In this document: positions 16,409 through 24,392 of the stretch, one piece after another
Layout of the letters: each line of letters starts with the position of its first letter
How positions within the stretch are numbered: the stretch's first letter is position 1
DNA from: Halotia wernerae
Lineage (GTDB): Bacteria; Cyanobacteriota; Cyanobacteriia; Cyanobacteriales; Nostocaceae
DNA: 64,000 nucleotides
Direction of reading: 5' to 3'
NCBI GenBank assembly: GCA_034931985.1
Contig: JAYGHB010000001.1
Coordinates: 1-64,000 of the forward strand
Notes under the pieces: generated by a model
What the model was told of the DNA's origin: nothing
Database searches by the model: none
What the model saw: the letters and a program-made list of their open reading frames with translations, nothing else
Position numbers and translations under genes: made by a program

Positions 16409-16963
16409 ATGTTCATTTCCCCCGCTTATGCGCAGGCCGCCGGGGGCGGCGGCGGCAGCGACTTCATCATCCAGCTTTTGCCGCTGGTTTTGATTTTCGT
16501 CGTTTTCTACTTCCTGATCATTCGCCCGCAGCAAAAGAAGGTGAAGGACCACAAGGCGATGGTCGAAGCGCTGAAGCGCGGCGATCGCGTGGTCACCACG
16601 GGCGGCTTGATCGGGACGATCCAGCGCGTCGTTTCGGACCGCGAAGCGGTGCTTGAAATCGCCGACGGCGTGCGCGTGCGCATCATCCGGTCGATGATCG
16701 CGGAAATCACCGCGAAGACCGAGCCGGTCGCCGCCGACGACAAGCCGGAAAAGGCCGAGAAGAAGGCGCCCTCGGGCCCGACCTATTGGGACATTCTGGG
16801 CGTGCCGGAAGGTGCGGGCCAGGCCGAGGTCGACGCCGCCGCCGAGAAGAAGGCCGGCGACGCCGCCGCCGCGGAAGCGATCGAGACGCTGAAGGATCCG
16901 GTCAAGCGCAAGCTCTACGCGCGCCTGGGTCACGACGAGTACGTCTCGGCCGTCAAGGGCTGA
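16409..16963 (+). CDS. yajC: YajC fused to a degenerate J-domain-like tail
   Basis: Accessory subunit of the SecDF-YajC translocase complex. Residues 1-105 are a normal YajC: one membrane helix (about 18-38), then IIRPQQKKVKDHKAMVEALKRGDRVVTTGGLIGTI. Residues 125-178 do not belong to YajC. They start YWDILGVPEGAGQAEVDAA and end IETLKDPVKRKLYARLGHDEYV, closely resembling the first and last helices of a DnaJ J-domain. The middle is shortened and the HPD tripeptide needed to stimulate DnaK is absent. The total is 184 residues against about 110 for ordinary YajC. It is followed by secD after 16 bp. Confidence 0.9.
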   Translation: MFISPAYAQAAGGGGGSDFIIQLLPLVLIFVVFYFLIIRPQQKKVKDHKAMVEALKRGDRVVTTGGLIGTIQRVVSDREAVLEIADGVRVRIIRSMIAEITAKTEPVAADDKPEKAEKKAPSGPTYWDILGVPEGAGQAEVDAAAEKKAGDAAAAEAIETLKDPVKRKLYARLGHDEYVSAVKG

Positions 16964-16979
16964 GAATACCGACCCGCCG

Positions 16980-18587
16980 ATGCTGTTCTTCTCGACCTGG
17001 AAGAAGTGGACGATCGCCGCCATTTGCGCGGCGGGAATCCTATTGTCGCTGCCGAATTTCTTCGCCAAACCCGGCTGGTGGCCGGGGTTCGTGCCCTACA
17101 CCGCGATGAATCTCGGCCTCGACCTGCGCGGCGGGTCGTATCTGCTGCTCGAAGTCGACATGCAGACCGTCGTGCGCGAGCGCCTGAATTCGATCCAGGA
17201 TCAGGTTCGCGCGCGGATGCGCCAGGCCAATATCCAGATCGCGGGCGTCTCGGCGCGCGAGAATACGGTCGTGTTCCAGGTGCGCGACGCGGCCCAAGCG
17301 CCGGAAGCCGCCCGCCTGTTGCGCGAAATCGTAGTGATGGTCGGCGGCGGGTCGCTGGGCGGCGGCACGCCCGACCTCGACATCCAAACCCAGCCCGACG
17401 GCACGATCACGCTGACGCTGACCGAAACCGCCTTGCGCGACAAGGCGACCCAGGCGATCCAGCAATCGATCGAGATCGTCCGCCGTCGTATCGACGAAAC
17501 CGGCGTCAACGAGCCGCAGATCGCGCGCCAAGGGGCGGCCCGCATTCTTGTGCAGTTGCCGGGCGTCGACGATCCCGATCGCGTGAAGCGCCTGCTCGGC
17601 ACGACCGCGCGGATGACCTTCCATTTGCTCGACCCGAATTTCGATCCTTATTCGGGCCAGCGCCCGCCGCCGGGCACGTTGCTGCTGCGCGCCGACAAGG
17701 ACACGCTGCCCAACGGTCAGCCCGCGATGTACGCGGTGCGCCAGCGCGTGGAAGTCGAGGGCGCGAGCCTTACCCGCGCTTCGGCCGGCACCAATCCGCA
17801 AACCGGCGAGTGGATCGTCAATTTCGAATTCGACACGATCGGTGCGCGTCGCTTCGGCGACGTGACGCGACAGAACGTAGGCCGGCCCTTCGCCATCGTG
17901 CTCGACGACAAGGTGATCTCGGCCCCCGTGATCCGCGAGCCCATCCTGGGCGGCCGCGGTCAGATCTCGGGCCGCTTCACCGCGAACGACGCCCAGGATC
18001 TGTCGGTGCTGTTGCGCGCGGGCGCGTTGCCCGCCCCGTTGACGATCGTCGAAGAACGCACCGTCGGCCCCGATCTGGGGGCGGACGCGATCAAGGCCGG
18101 GATTATTTCGATCCTCGCCGGCGGCGTCATGGTCTTCGTCTTTATCGGCTGGAGCTACGGTCTGTTCGGCTGGCTCGCCTGCATCGGCCTGGTCGTCAAT
18201 CTGGCGCTGACCGTCGCGTGCTTGTCGCTGCTGCAAGCGACGCTGACGCTGCCGGGCATGGCGGGGCTGCTGCTCACGCTGGGCCTGTCGGTCGACGCGA
18301 ACATTCTGATCAACGAGCGTATCCGCGAAGAAGTGAAGGCGGGCAAGACGCCCTACGCGGCGATGGAGGCGGGCTACGCGCGCGCCTTCTCGACCATCGT
18401 GGACTCGAACCTGACCACGCTGCTCAAAATGCTGCTGCTGTTCGCCTTCGGCACCGGTGCGGTGCGCGGCTTCGCGGTCACGATCACGCTGGGCATCATC
18501 ACCTCGTTCTTCTCGGCGACCGTGGTCGTGCGATTGATGATGGTCATGTGGCTGCGCGCGCGTAAGCGCGATCGCCTGCCGGTCTGA
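16980..18587 (+). CDS. secD: Protein translocase subunit SecD
   Basis: Membrane protein that, with SecF, uses the proton gradient to help pull exported proteins out of the Sec channel. The 535-residue protein has the N-terminal membrane helix, the NLGLDLRGGSYLLLEV signature, a large periplasmic region with the P1 head, and about five C-terminal membrane helices (from AGIISILAGGVMVFVFIGW). The GLLLTLGLSVDANILINERIREE stretch carries the conserved Asp and Arg in the membrane. It lies between yajC and secF, 16 bp apart on each side. Confidence 0.96.
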   Translation: MLFFSTWKKWTIAAICAAGILLSLPNFFAKPGWWPGFVPYTAMNLGLDLRGGSYLLLEVDMQTVVRERLNSIQDQVRARMRQANIQIAGVSARENTVVFQVRDAAQAPEAARLLREIVVMVGGGSLGGGTPDLDIQTQPDGTITLTLTETALRDKATQAIQQSIEIVRRRIDETGVNEPQIARQGAARILVQLPGVDDPDRVKRLLGTTARMTFHLLDPNFDPYSGQRPPPGTLLLRADKDTLPNGQPAMYAVRQRVEVEGASLTRASAGTNPQTGEWIVNFEFDTIGARRFGDVTRQNVGRPFAIVLDDKVISAPVIREPILGGRGQISGRFTANDAQDLSVLLRAGALPAPLTIVEERTVGPDLGADAIKAGIISILAGGVMVFVFIGWSYGLFGWLACIGLVVNLALTVACLSLLQATLTLPGMAGLLLTLGLSVDANILINERIREEVKAGKTPYAAMEAGYARAFSTIVDSNLTTLLKMLLLFAFGTGAVRGFAVTITLGIITSFFSATVVVRLMMVMWLRARKRDRLPV

Positions 18588-18603
18588 GGGGCGAGGGAAC
18601 ACC

Positions 18604-19593
18604 ATGATCAAGCTATTTCCCATGCTGCGCCTGGTGCCGGAGAAGACCGACATCAAATTCATGAAGGGCCGTTTTCTGGGCCTGATCGTGTCGGCGGTGC
18701 TGTCGATCCTTTCGGTCGGCCTGTTCTTCTGGCCCGGCATGAATTACGGCATCGACTTCAAGGGCGGCATCGTCATGGAAGTGCGCACGCCGCAGGAGGC
18801 CGATTTCACGCGGATCCGCGCCGTGCTGTCGCAGCAAAACGTCGGGCAGGCCGGCTTGCAGCAATTCGGGCAGGCCAACGACGTGTTGATCCGGCTCGAA
18901 CGCCAGCCGGGCGACGAGGCGGCCCAGCAGCGCGCCGTCGAGCGCGTGCGCGGCGCGTTGACCGAAGCCTTTCCGGGGCTTCAGGTCCGCCGCGTCGAAG
19001 CCGTGGGCGCTTCGGTATCGCAGGAATTGTTCGTCAACGGGATGACCGCGATGGGGCTCAGCTTCGTCGCGATGCTGATCTATATCTGGTTCCGATTCGA
19101 ATGGCAGTTCGGCATCGGCGCGGTCGTCACGCTGCTGCTCGACACCACGAAGATGATCGGCTTCTACGTGATCACCGACTTCCAGTTCAATCTGGTCGCC
19201 ATCGCCGCGATGCTGACCGTGATGGGTTATTCGATCAACGACAAGGTCGTCGTCTACGACCGCGTGCGCGAAAATCTGCGCAAATACAAATCGATGTCGC
19301 TGCGCGATCTGATCGACCTGTCGATCAACGAAACGCTGTCGCGCACGATCGGCACCTCGGTCGCCTCGCTGCTCGCCACGCTGCCGCTCGCTTTGTTCGG
19401 CGGCGAGGCGCTGGAGGAATTCGCCTGGTCGATGGTGTTCGGCATCTTCCTCGCGACGTCCTCGTCGATCTTCATCGCGGCCCCCATCCTGCTGTTCTTG
19501 GGCGAGGACAAGCTGCGCCGCGGTCCGCCCCCGGGCAAGACCGACGCCGACACGGCCGCAACGCCCGCGCCGGCGACGCCGTCGAAGGTCTGA
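18604..19593 (+). CDS. secF: Protein translocase subunit SecF
   Basis: Partner of SecD. The 329-residue protein has the first helix and the YGIDFKGGIVMEVRTP signature at about residues 45-60. The RND-type helices include LVAIAAMLTVMGYSINDKVVVYDRVREN with the conserved Asp, and the family motif ETLSRTIGTSVASLLATLPLALFGG is present. An Ala/Pro-rich tail ends the protein. The Mth938-type gene begins 3 bp after the stop. Confidence 0.96.
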   Translation: MIKLFPMLRLVPEKTDIKFMKGRFLGLIVSAVLSILSVGLFFWPGMNYGIDFKGGIVMEVRTPQEADFTRIRAVLSQQNVGQAGLQQFGQANDVLIRLERQPGDEAAQQRAVERVRGALTEAFPGLQVRRVEAVGASVSQELFVNGMTAMGLSFVAMLIYIWFRFEWQFGIGAVVTLLLDTTKMIGFYVITDFQFNLVAIAAMLTVMGYSINDKVVVYDRVRENLRKYKSMSLRDLIDLSINETLSRTIGTSVASLLATLPLALFGGEALEEFAWSMVFGIFLATSSSIFIAAPILLFLGEDKLRRGPPPGKTDADTAATPAPATPSKV

Positions 19594-19596
19594 GCC

Positions 19597-19974
19597 TTGG
19601 CGGCGCCGCTCCCCGAACCGGGCGCGGAGCGCAAGCTCGTCGACGGCTATGGCGGCGGGGGGATTTCCATTCGCGGCGTCGTCTATCGCCGGCCGATCGT
19701 CGTGCTGGGCGATCGCGTGCTCGATTGGCATTTCGCGGATATCGCAGCGCTGGGCTTCGGCGATTTCAAAGCTTTGCTCGATCTCGACGACCGGCCCAAT
19801 ATCCTGCTGCTGGGCATGGGCAAGCGCGCGTTGTTCGTGCGCCCGGATGTCCGTCAGGCGTTGCGCGACGCAGGGATCGTCGCCGATCTGATGGACACCG
19901 GTGCGGCGTGCCGGACCTACAATTTGCTGCTGGCGGAAGAACGGCGCGTCGCCGCCTGCCTCGTTCCGGTCTGA
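19597..19974 (+). CDS. Mth938-domain (DUF498) protein
   Basis: A 125-residue small soluble protein of the Mth938/NDUFAF3 superfamily. Motifs include YGGGGISIRGVVYRRPIVVLGDRV, then NILLLGMGKRALF and the Cys-containing GAACRTYNLLLAEERRVAACLVPV. The mitochondrial relative NDUFAF3 assists complex I assembly; bacterial members are often linked to secDF. A TTG start 3 bp after secF is the only sensible initiation codon. An NDUFAF6-like gene lies about 3.6 kb away (23583-24392), so complex I assembly links are possible but unproven. Confidence 0.85.
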   Translation: MAAPLPEPGAERKLVDGYGGGGISIRGVVYRRPIVVLGDRVLDWHFADIAALGFGDFKALLDLDDRPNILLLGMGKRALFVRPDVRQALRDAGIVADLMDTGAACRTYNLLLAEERRVAACLVPV

Positions 19975-19997
19975 TCGGGCTTGTTTCGGCCTCGCCC

Positions 19998-20039
19998 TTC
20001 GACAAGCTCAGGGTGAGGCCTCATGGTGAGCTTGTCGAA
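19998..20039. repeat. REP-like palindromic repeat element
   Basis: TTCGACAAGCTCA (19998-20010) is exactly inverted as TGAGCTTGTCGAA (20027-20039). Between them is a self-complementary TGAGGCCTCA, flanked by three-base mismatches. The unit resembles short intergenic palindromes that are scattered through many proteobacterial genomes. Only one copy is seen in this window. Confidence 0.7.
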
Positions 20040-20065
20040 CCATGAGGCCACCAAGTCTCACAAAA

Positions 20066-20091
20066 AAACGGGGCCCCGAAGGGCCCCGTTT
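20066..20091 (-). terminator. Rho-independent terminator of the PuuD-like gene
   Basis: An 11-bp perfect stem (20066-20076 with 20081-20091) with a CGAA loop. The A run at 20062-20068 becomes a U tract on the minus strand, so it terminates transcription arriving from the gene ending at 20114. It may also end the plus-strand sec operon. Confidence 0.8.
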
Positions 20092-20113
20092 CGGTTCGAA
20101 CCGGACTTAACGA

Positions 20114-20713
20114 TCAGTTCGTCGACACGTTTTGCGCGGCCACCATGAAATAGAGCATGGGGATCGACAGCATCGTGTTGACGCGCGAGGTGATCATCGC
20201 CGTGCGCGCCGCCTTCTTCTTCGTGTCGGCATCGGCTTCGACCATGCCCAGCGCGATCTTCTGGTTCGGCCAAATGATCATCCACACGTTATAGGCCATC
20301 AACAGGCCCAGCCACATGCCCACGCCGATCAGGCGCGACGGGCCCGCCTGCAACGTCAAAGCCTGGACGATGTACATGTTCATCGAGGCGAGCAGCAGGC
20401 CGGTGACGACCGTCGCCAGTGCTGCCCAGCGGAACCAGAACAACGCCGTCGGCGCGATGACCTTGGAGACGGCCGGTTTCTGGTCGTCCGGGATCTTCGG
20501 CATCGACGGGATCTGGACGAAGTTGAAGTACCAGAGCAGGCCGATCCACATCACGCCGCACAGCACGTGCAGCCAGCGGATGAAGAACGCGAACCATTGG
20601 TGTTGGAAGTAGACCGAACCGGTCAACAATGCGAGCACCACCGCGATGCCGACACCGTAGATCACGGCTCGTTCGAGCTTATCGAGCCCGAGCTTCGCCA
20701 GTAAATCGACCAT
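20114..20713 (-). CDS. PuuD-like membrane protein (urate oxidase N-terminal domain only)
   Basis: A 199-residue protein with about four membrane helices. The segment FFIRWLHVLCGVMWIGLLWYFNFVQIPSMPKI is the signature of the membrane half of bacterial urate hydroxylase PuuD. The cytochrome c domain found at the C-terminus of full PuuD is absent, so this is the short form common in alphaproteobacteria. The His residues that may bind heme are partly kept (WLHVL, QHQW). No purine-degradation genes are nearby, so urate oxidation is doubtful. Followed by a strong terminator. Confidence 0.7.
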   Translation of the reverse strand: MVDLLAKLGLDKLERAVIYGVGIAVVLALLTGSVYFQHQWFAFFIRWLHVLCGVMWIGLLWYFNFVQIPSMPKIPDDQKPAVSKVIAPTALFWFRWAALATVVTGLLLASMNMYIVQALTLQAGPSRLIGVGMWLGLLMAYNVWMIIWPNQKIALGMVEADADTKKKAARTAMITSRVNTMLSIPMLYFMVAAQNVSTN

Positions 20714-20728
20714 TTTTTTGAGACTCCG

Positions 20729-22042
20729 TCACGTTGGGCGGGCACCGTCATGCGGCGCCTCGCGGGGGATCGTCGCGGGCCGAGCGTGTCCTTGCAGGAT
20801 GGCGCGCGAAACGGCTCGGCCCGACCGAATCGCGGACTCCATTGTCGGCGGCAGACCGGTTTGGGTCCAGTCCCCCGCCAAAAACAGATTCTGGGTCGCG
20901 GTAAGAGGGCCGGGCCGCAAAGCCTCCGCGCGCGGCGTCAGACGCAGCGTGGCGCGCCGTTCCTTGACCGTGCGGTATGGCGGCACGGGAAAGGGCGGTT
21001 TTCCCAAGGCCTTGGCGATCTCGCGCCAGATCATCGCCGCGACCGCCTCGTTGGGCCTTTCGACCAGCGCGTCGGCGGCGCTGACGGTCACCGACACCAC
21101 ATCGCCGCGCGCGATCAGCCATTGCGCCGTGCCGCCGACAAGGCCCAGCAATCTCGCGCCGCCGGGCAATGCGACGGACCCGTCCAATTTGAAATGGACG
21201 TTGACGATCGGCGACATGTCTTGCGGCAGCTTCAAATCCGGCAGCAATCGCGCGATGGCATACGGCGGTAGCGCCAGCACGACGCACGCATCGCCGACCG
21301 AAACGTCGCCGTCGGCGAAACGCAAACCCGTGACGCGGCCGGCTTGTACCGACAGCGCTTCCAACGGCACGCCGAAGCGGCGCGTCACGCCCATGCGCGC
21401 CAGCGCCATCAAGGCGGGGTCGATCAACGCAGGCGTCAAACCGTTGCGCGGCAAATAGGGGCGGCACGCGGCCTCGCCTTTGCCGAAACTCTCGGCGAGC
21501 ACGCGGGCCAGCGGCTTGGCCGCCGCCTCGCGCGGGTTCGTGTTCAACGCCGCCACGCAAAGCGGTTCCCACAACGCCTGGAACAACGGTCCTTCGGGAT
21601 CGAGGCGCCGCGCGACCGTGTCGGTCTCGGCCGCGAAATAGAGATTGAGCGCTTCGGCGTAATCGGCGGGTCGCGTTCCCGGCACGCGGCGCGACGGCGC
21701 CATGATCCACCACGGGATCGGTCCGGCATTGGGGCGGATCGACCAGGTTTCGCCCGTCGCCATATCCATGAAGGGGAAGGCGGCGGGCGCGATCGCTTCC
21801 ATCTCCGTGCGCGAACCGATGCGGTCGAGATAGTCGAACACGGCCTTGTTGCCGCCGAGCAGCACATGGCCGCCATTGTCGATCTCGCGCTCCAGCACCT
21901 GATCGGCGAAGGACCGGCAGCGACCGCCCGCTTGCGGGGCGGCCTCGTGCAACGCGACGCGGGCACCGGCATCGGCCAAATCCAACGCGGCCGCCAATCC
22001 CGCAAGCCCCGCGCCGATCACATGGACATCGACGCCGATCAT
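20729..22042 (-). CDS. hpnE: Hydroxysqualene dehydroxylase HpnE
   Basis: FAD-dependent amine-oxidase-fold enzyme that reduces hydroxysqualene to squalene, the last step of the bacterial HpnCDE route to squalene for hopanoids. The 437-residue protein has the dinucleotide motif VIGAGLAGLAAALDLADAGARVALHEA and AGGRCRSF near the N-terminus. It ends with the FAD-binding NLFLAGDWTQTGLPPTMESAIRSG. The ATG at 22042 overlaps the hpnD stop (ATGA); an ATG 12 bp upstream is the alternative. The order hpnC-hpnD-hpnE in one minus-strand operon supports the call. Confidence 0.9.
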   Translation of the reverse strand: MIGVDVHVIGAGLAGLAAALDLADAGARVALHEAAPQAGGRCRSFADQVLEREIDNGGHVLLGGNKAVFDYLDRIGSRTEMEAIAPAAFPFMDMATGETWSIRPNAGPIPWWIMAPSRRVPGTRPADYAEALNLYFAAETDTVARRLDPEGPLFQALWEPLCVAALNTNPREAAAKPLARVLAESFGKGEAACRPYLPRNGLTPALIDPALMALARMGVTRRFGVPLEALSVQAGRVTGLRFADGDVSVGDACVVLALPPYAIARLLPDLKLPQDMSPIVNVHFKLDGSVALPGGARLLGLVGGTAQWLIARGDVVSVTVSAADALVERPNEAVAAMIWREIAKALGKPPFPVPPYRTVKERRATLRLTPRAEALRPGPLTATQNLFLAGDWTQTGLPPTMESAIRSGRAVSRAILQGHARPATIPREAPHDGARPT

Positions 22043-22740
22043 CGGCTTTTCCATACCCCGATCGCGACGGCGCGCAGTTTGGCGAAACGGCTCAAGCGCC
22101 GCTCGCCGCGCAGCAATGCGGCCAGTAACGCACGATAAAGCTCGGTCATCACCAATGCGGGGCGCAAGGCGCGCGCGTCGAGGCCTTGGCGCAGACGCTC
22201 CGCCTCGGCCAGTTTCGCGTGCGCCGTGACGGCGAGATCGGTGCCCGGCGGCACGTAATCGCGCCCGCGCGCGCGATCCTCGTCCACGTCGCGCAGAATA
22301 TTGATGCGTTGGAACGCTTCGCCCAGCGCCGTCGCGTAATCGTCGGCGCGCACGCCCAATATGGCGAGGGTCAGCATGCCGATCGTGCCCGCCACACGGC
22401 GGCAATAAAGCACGAGCCGCGCTTCGTCATAGGCGCCGCCGTCGAGATCCATTTCCTGGCCGTCGATCAATGCCTCGAACTCCGCGCGCGGCAGATCGAA
22501 ACGCTTCACATAAGGCAGGATCGCGATCGTTTCGGCGCGCGTGGGTTTCCCTTGATAGAGCGCGGCGATTTCCGCGCGCCAATCGGCGATCGCTCGGCGC
22601 TTGGCCGCCAGCGGCGCGTCGTTGTCCGCCGCATCGTCGATCGCGCGGGCAAGATCGTAGAGCGCGAACATCGCGCCGCGCTTGGGCTCGGGCAGCAGGC
22701 GCATGCCCCAATAGAAGCTCGACCCCTTGGCTTTCGTCAT
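22039..22740 (-). CDS. hpnD: Presqualene diphosphate synthase HpnD
   Basis: Couples two farnesyl diphosphates to presqualene diphosphate. The 233-residue protein has both Asp-rich motifs of squalene/phytoene synthases: DLARAIDDAADN and INILRDVDEDRARGRDYVP. The substrate loop SSFYWGMRLLPEPKRGAMFALY is also present. It is somewhat shorter than typical HpnD, ending soon after the last helix. The ATG at 22740 overlaps the hpnC stop by 4 bp, as hpnE does with hpnD. Confidence 0.9.
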   Translation of the reverse strand: MTKAKGSSFYWGMRLLPEPKRGAMFALYDLARAIDDAADNDAPLAAKRRAIADWRAEIAALYQGKPTRAETIAILPYVKRFDLPRAEFEALIDGQEMDLDGGAYDEARLVLYCRRVAGTIGMLTLAILGVRADDYATALGEAFQRINILRDVDEDRARGRDYVPPGTDLAVTAHAKLAEAERLRQGLDARALRPALVMTELYRALLAALLRGERRLSRFAKLRAVAIGVWKSR

Positions 22741-23543
22741 CGTGCGATGCCGGCCCATAGTCCGGTCAGGCCTGCGCCCAGCTTGTCGAACTTCGACAAA
22801 GCGACGCGCTTGGCCAAAGGGTCTTGGCGGCGCAGCCGCGCGGCCAGCTTGTGCGAGATCGCGACGATCGCGGCCGCTTCCATCCGCATGCGCCGATCCT
22901 TGATGGCGGCGGGCAGGGCGGCGGCTTGGGCGTTCAACCCGTCCACGCGATCGAGCAATTTATCGTAAACGTCTCGCAATGCCGGCGAGATTTGCGCCGC
23001 GAGCAGATCGCGTTCGGTCAAATCCGCCCGCGCCAGCATGTCGCCGGGCACGTAAAGCCGGCGCAGATTGAACCAATCCTCGGCGGCGTCCTGAAGGTGG
23101 TTCTCGATCTGGAGCGCGGCGCATAGCGCGTCGGACGCCAGCCATGTCTCGCGGTTTTCGCCATGCAGGTCGAGCAGGAAGCGCCCGACCGGGGCGGCCG
23201 AATAGCGGCAATAGGCGAGGAGATCCGACCATGTCCGGCAATTCCGGCCCGACGCGTCGGCCTTGAACGCCTGCAACAAATGACGGGGATGGTCGATGGT
23301 CAGGCCGCGCGCGTCGAGGATTTCGCGCAAATGCACGGCTTCGATCGGTCCATCGCCCCCCAGCAGCGCCGCATCGAACGCATCGAGCAGCACCAGTTTG
23401 TCGGCACTTTCCCGGTTCGGATCGTCGGCGATATCGTCGGCCGCCCTGGCGAACGCATAGAACGCGTGCACAGCCGCGCGATGGGCGGGCGCGATCAGCC
23501 AGGAGCCGACGGGGAAATTCTCGGTTTGGCGGGTTCTTGTCAC
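22737..23543 (-). CDS. hpnC: Hydroxysqualene synthase HpnC
   Basis: Converts presqualene diphosphate to hydroxysqualene. The 268-residue protein starts from a GTG at 23543 and opens TRTRQTENFPVGSWLIAP, the ENFPV segment being typical of HpnC. Asp-rich motifs are FARAADDIADDPNRE and ALQIENHLQDAAEDW, the second being the HpnC-type variant. It is first in the hpnCDE operon, transcribed divergently from the NDUFAF6-like gene with only 39 bp between starts. Both promoters must lie in or overlap that gap. Confidence 0.9.
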   Translation of the reverse strand: MTRTRQTENFPVGSWLIAPAHRAAVHAFYAFARAADDIADDPNRESADKLVLLDAFDAALLGGDGPIEAVHLREILDARGLTIDHPRHLLQAFKADASGRNCRTWSDLLAYCRYSAAPVGRFLLDLHGENRETWLASDALCAALQIENHLQDAAEDWFNLRRLYVPGDMLARADLTERDLLAAQISPALRDVYDKLLDRVDGLNAQAAALPAAIKDRRMRMEAAAIVAISHKLAARLRRQDPLAKRVALSKFDKLGAGLTGLWAGIAR

Positions 23544-23582
23544 GTGTCGATTCCGGCCGGTACACCGTCTATATAGCACCCC

Positions 23583-24392
23583 ATGTCGGACGATACCCTT
23601 GCCCTTGCGGACGGCGAACTTCGCCGTTCCGACCCCGATCGCTGGCGCACGACCCTGTTCGCGCGCGGGGAATCGCGCGCCCGGTTGATCGCGGTCTACG
23701 CCTTCAACGCGGAAATCGCCCGGGTGCGCGAAACGGTGTCGGAGCCAATGCTGGGCCAAATCCGGCTGCAATGGTGGCGCGAGGCGCTGGACGAGATCGA
23801 AGCGGGGACCAAACTCCGTAAGCATCCCGTGGTTCTGGCATTGGCGGCGGCGCGGCCGGAATTCGCCCCGTTGCGCGTCGCCATCGACGCGCGCGAGCGC
23901 GATCTCGACGATTCACCCTACGCTTCGCTCGCCGAGATGGCCGCTTACGCGCGCGGCGTGGGCGGATCGATTACGCGCGCCGCCTATGGCCGCGATCATC
24001 CATCGGCCGAGCCGATCGGCACGGCTTATGCGCTGGCCGGGATTTTGCGCGCTTTGCCGTTTTTCGCGCGTCAGCGCCGCACGCCATTGCCTGCCGATCT
24101 GCTCGACGCGGCCAAGATCACGCCCGATATCTTGCACGAGAACAAGGCGGGCTCCGCCTTGCGCCAAGTGATCGAGCCCGTCGCGTTGCGCGCGCGGGAA
24201 TTGTTGAACGAAGCCCGCGCCGCCAATCCGCCGCGCGACATTTTCGCCGCCGCCTTGCCGGGCAAGGTCGCTTCCTTGGCGCTCAAGCGTCTCGAAAAAG
24301 CGAATTACGATCCGTTCGATCCGGCGCTGCGCAAGCCCACACCCGCCGATATTTGGCGCCTCTGGCTCGCGAATTCACTGTGCCGCTTCTGA
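23583..24392 (+). CDS. NDUFAF6-like squalene/phytoene synthase-fold protein
   Basis: A 269-residue protein with the isoprenoid-synthase fold but without its catalytic Asp-rich motifs. The first motif position reads YAFNAEIARVRETVSEPMLGQIRLQWWREALDEI, which is diagnostic of the NDUFAF6 branch. NDUFAF6 is a mitochondrial complex I assembly factor, and alphaproteobacterial homologues are its likely ancestors. The function in bacteria is unproven. It faces away from the true synthase genes hpnC and hpnD and overlaps the 3' end of convergent trmFO by 18 bp. Confidence 0.8.
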   Translation: MSDDTLALADGELRRSDPDRWRTTLFARGESRARLIAVYAFNAEIARVRETVSEPMLGQIRLQWWREALDEIEAGTKLRKHPVVLALAAARPEFAPLRVAIDARERDLDDSPYASLAEMAAYARGVGGSITRAAYGRDHPSAEPIGTAYALAGILRALPFFARQRRTPLPADLLDAAKITPDILHENKAGSALRQVIEPVALRARELLNEARAANPPRDIFAAALPGKVASLALKRLEKANYDPFDPALRKPTPADIWRLWLANSLCRF

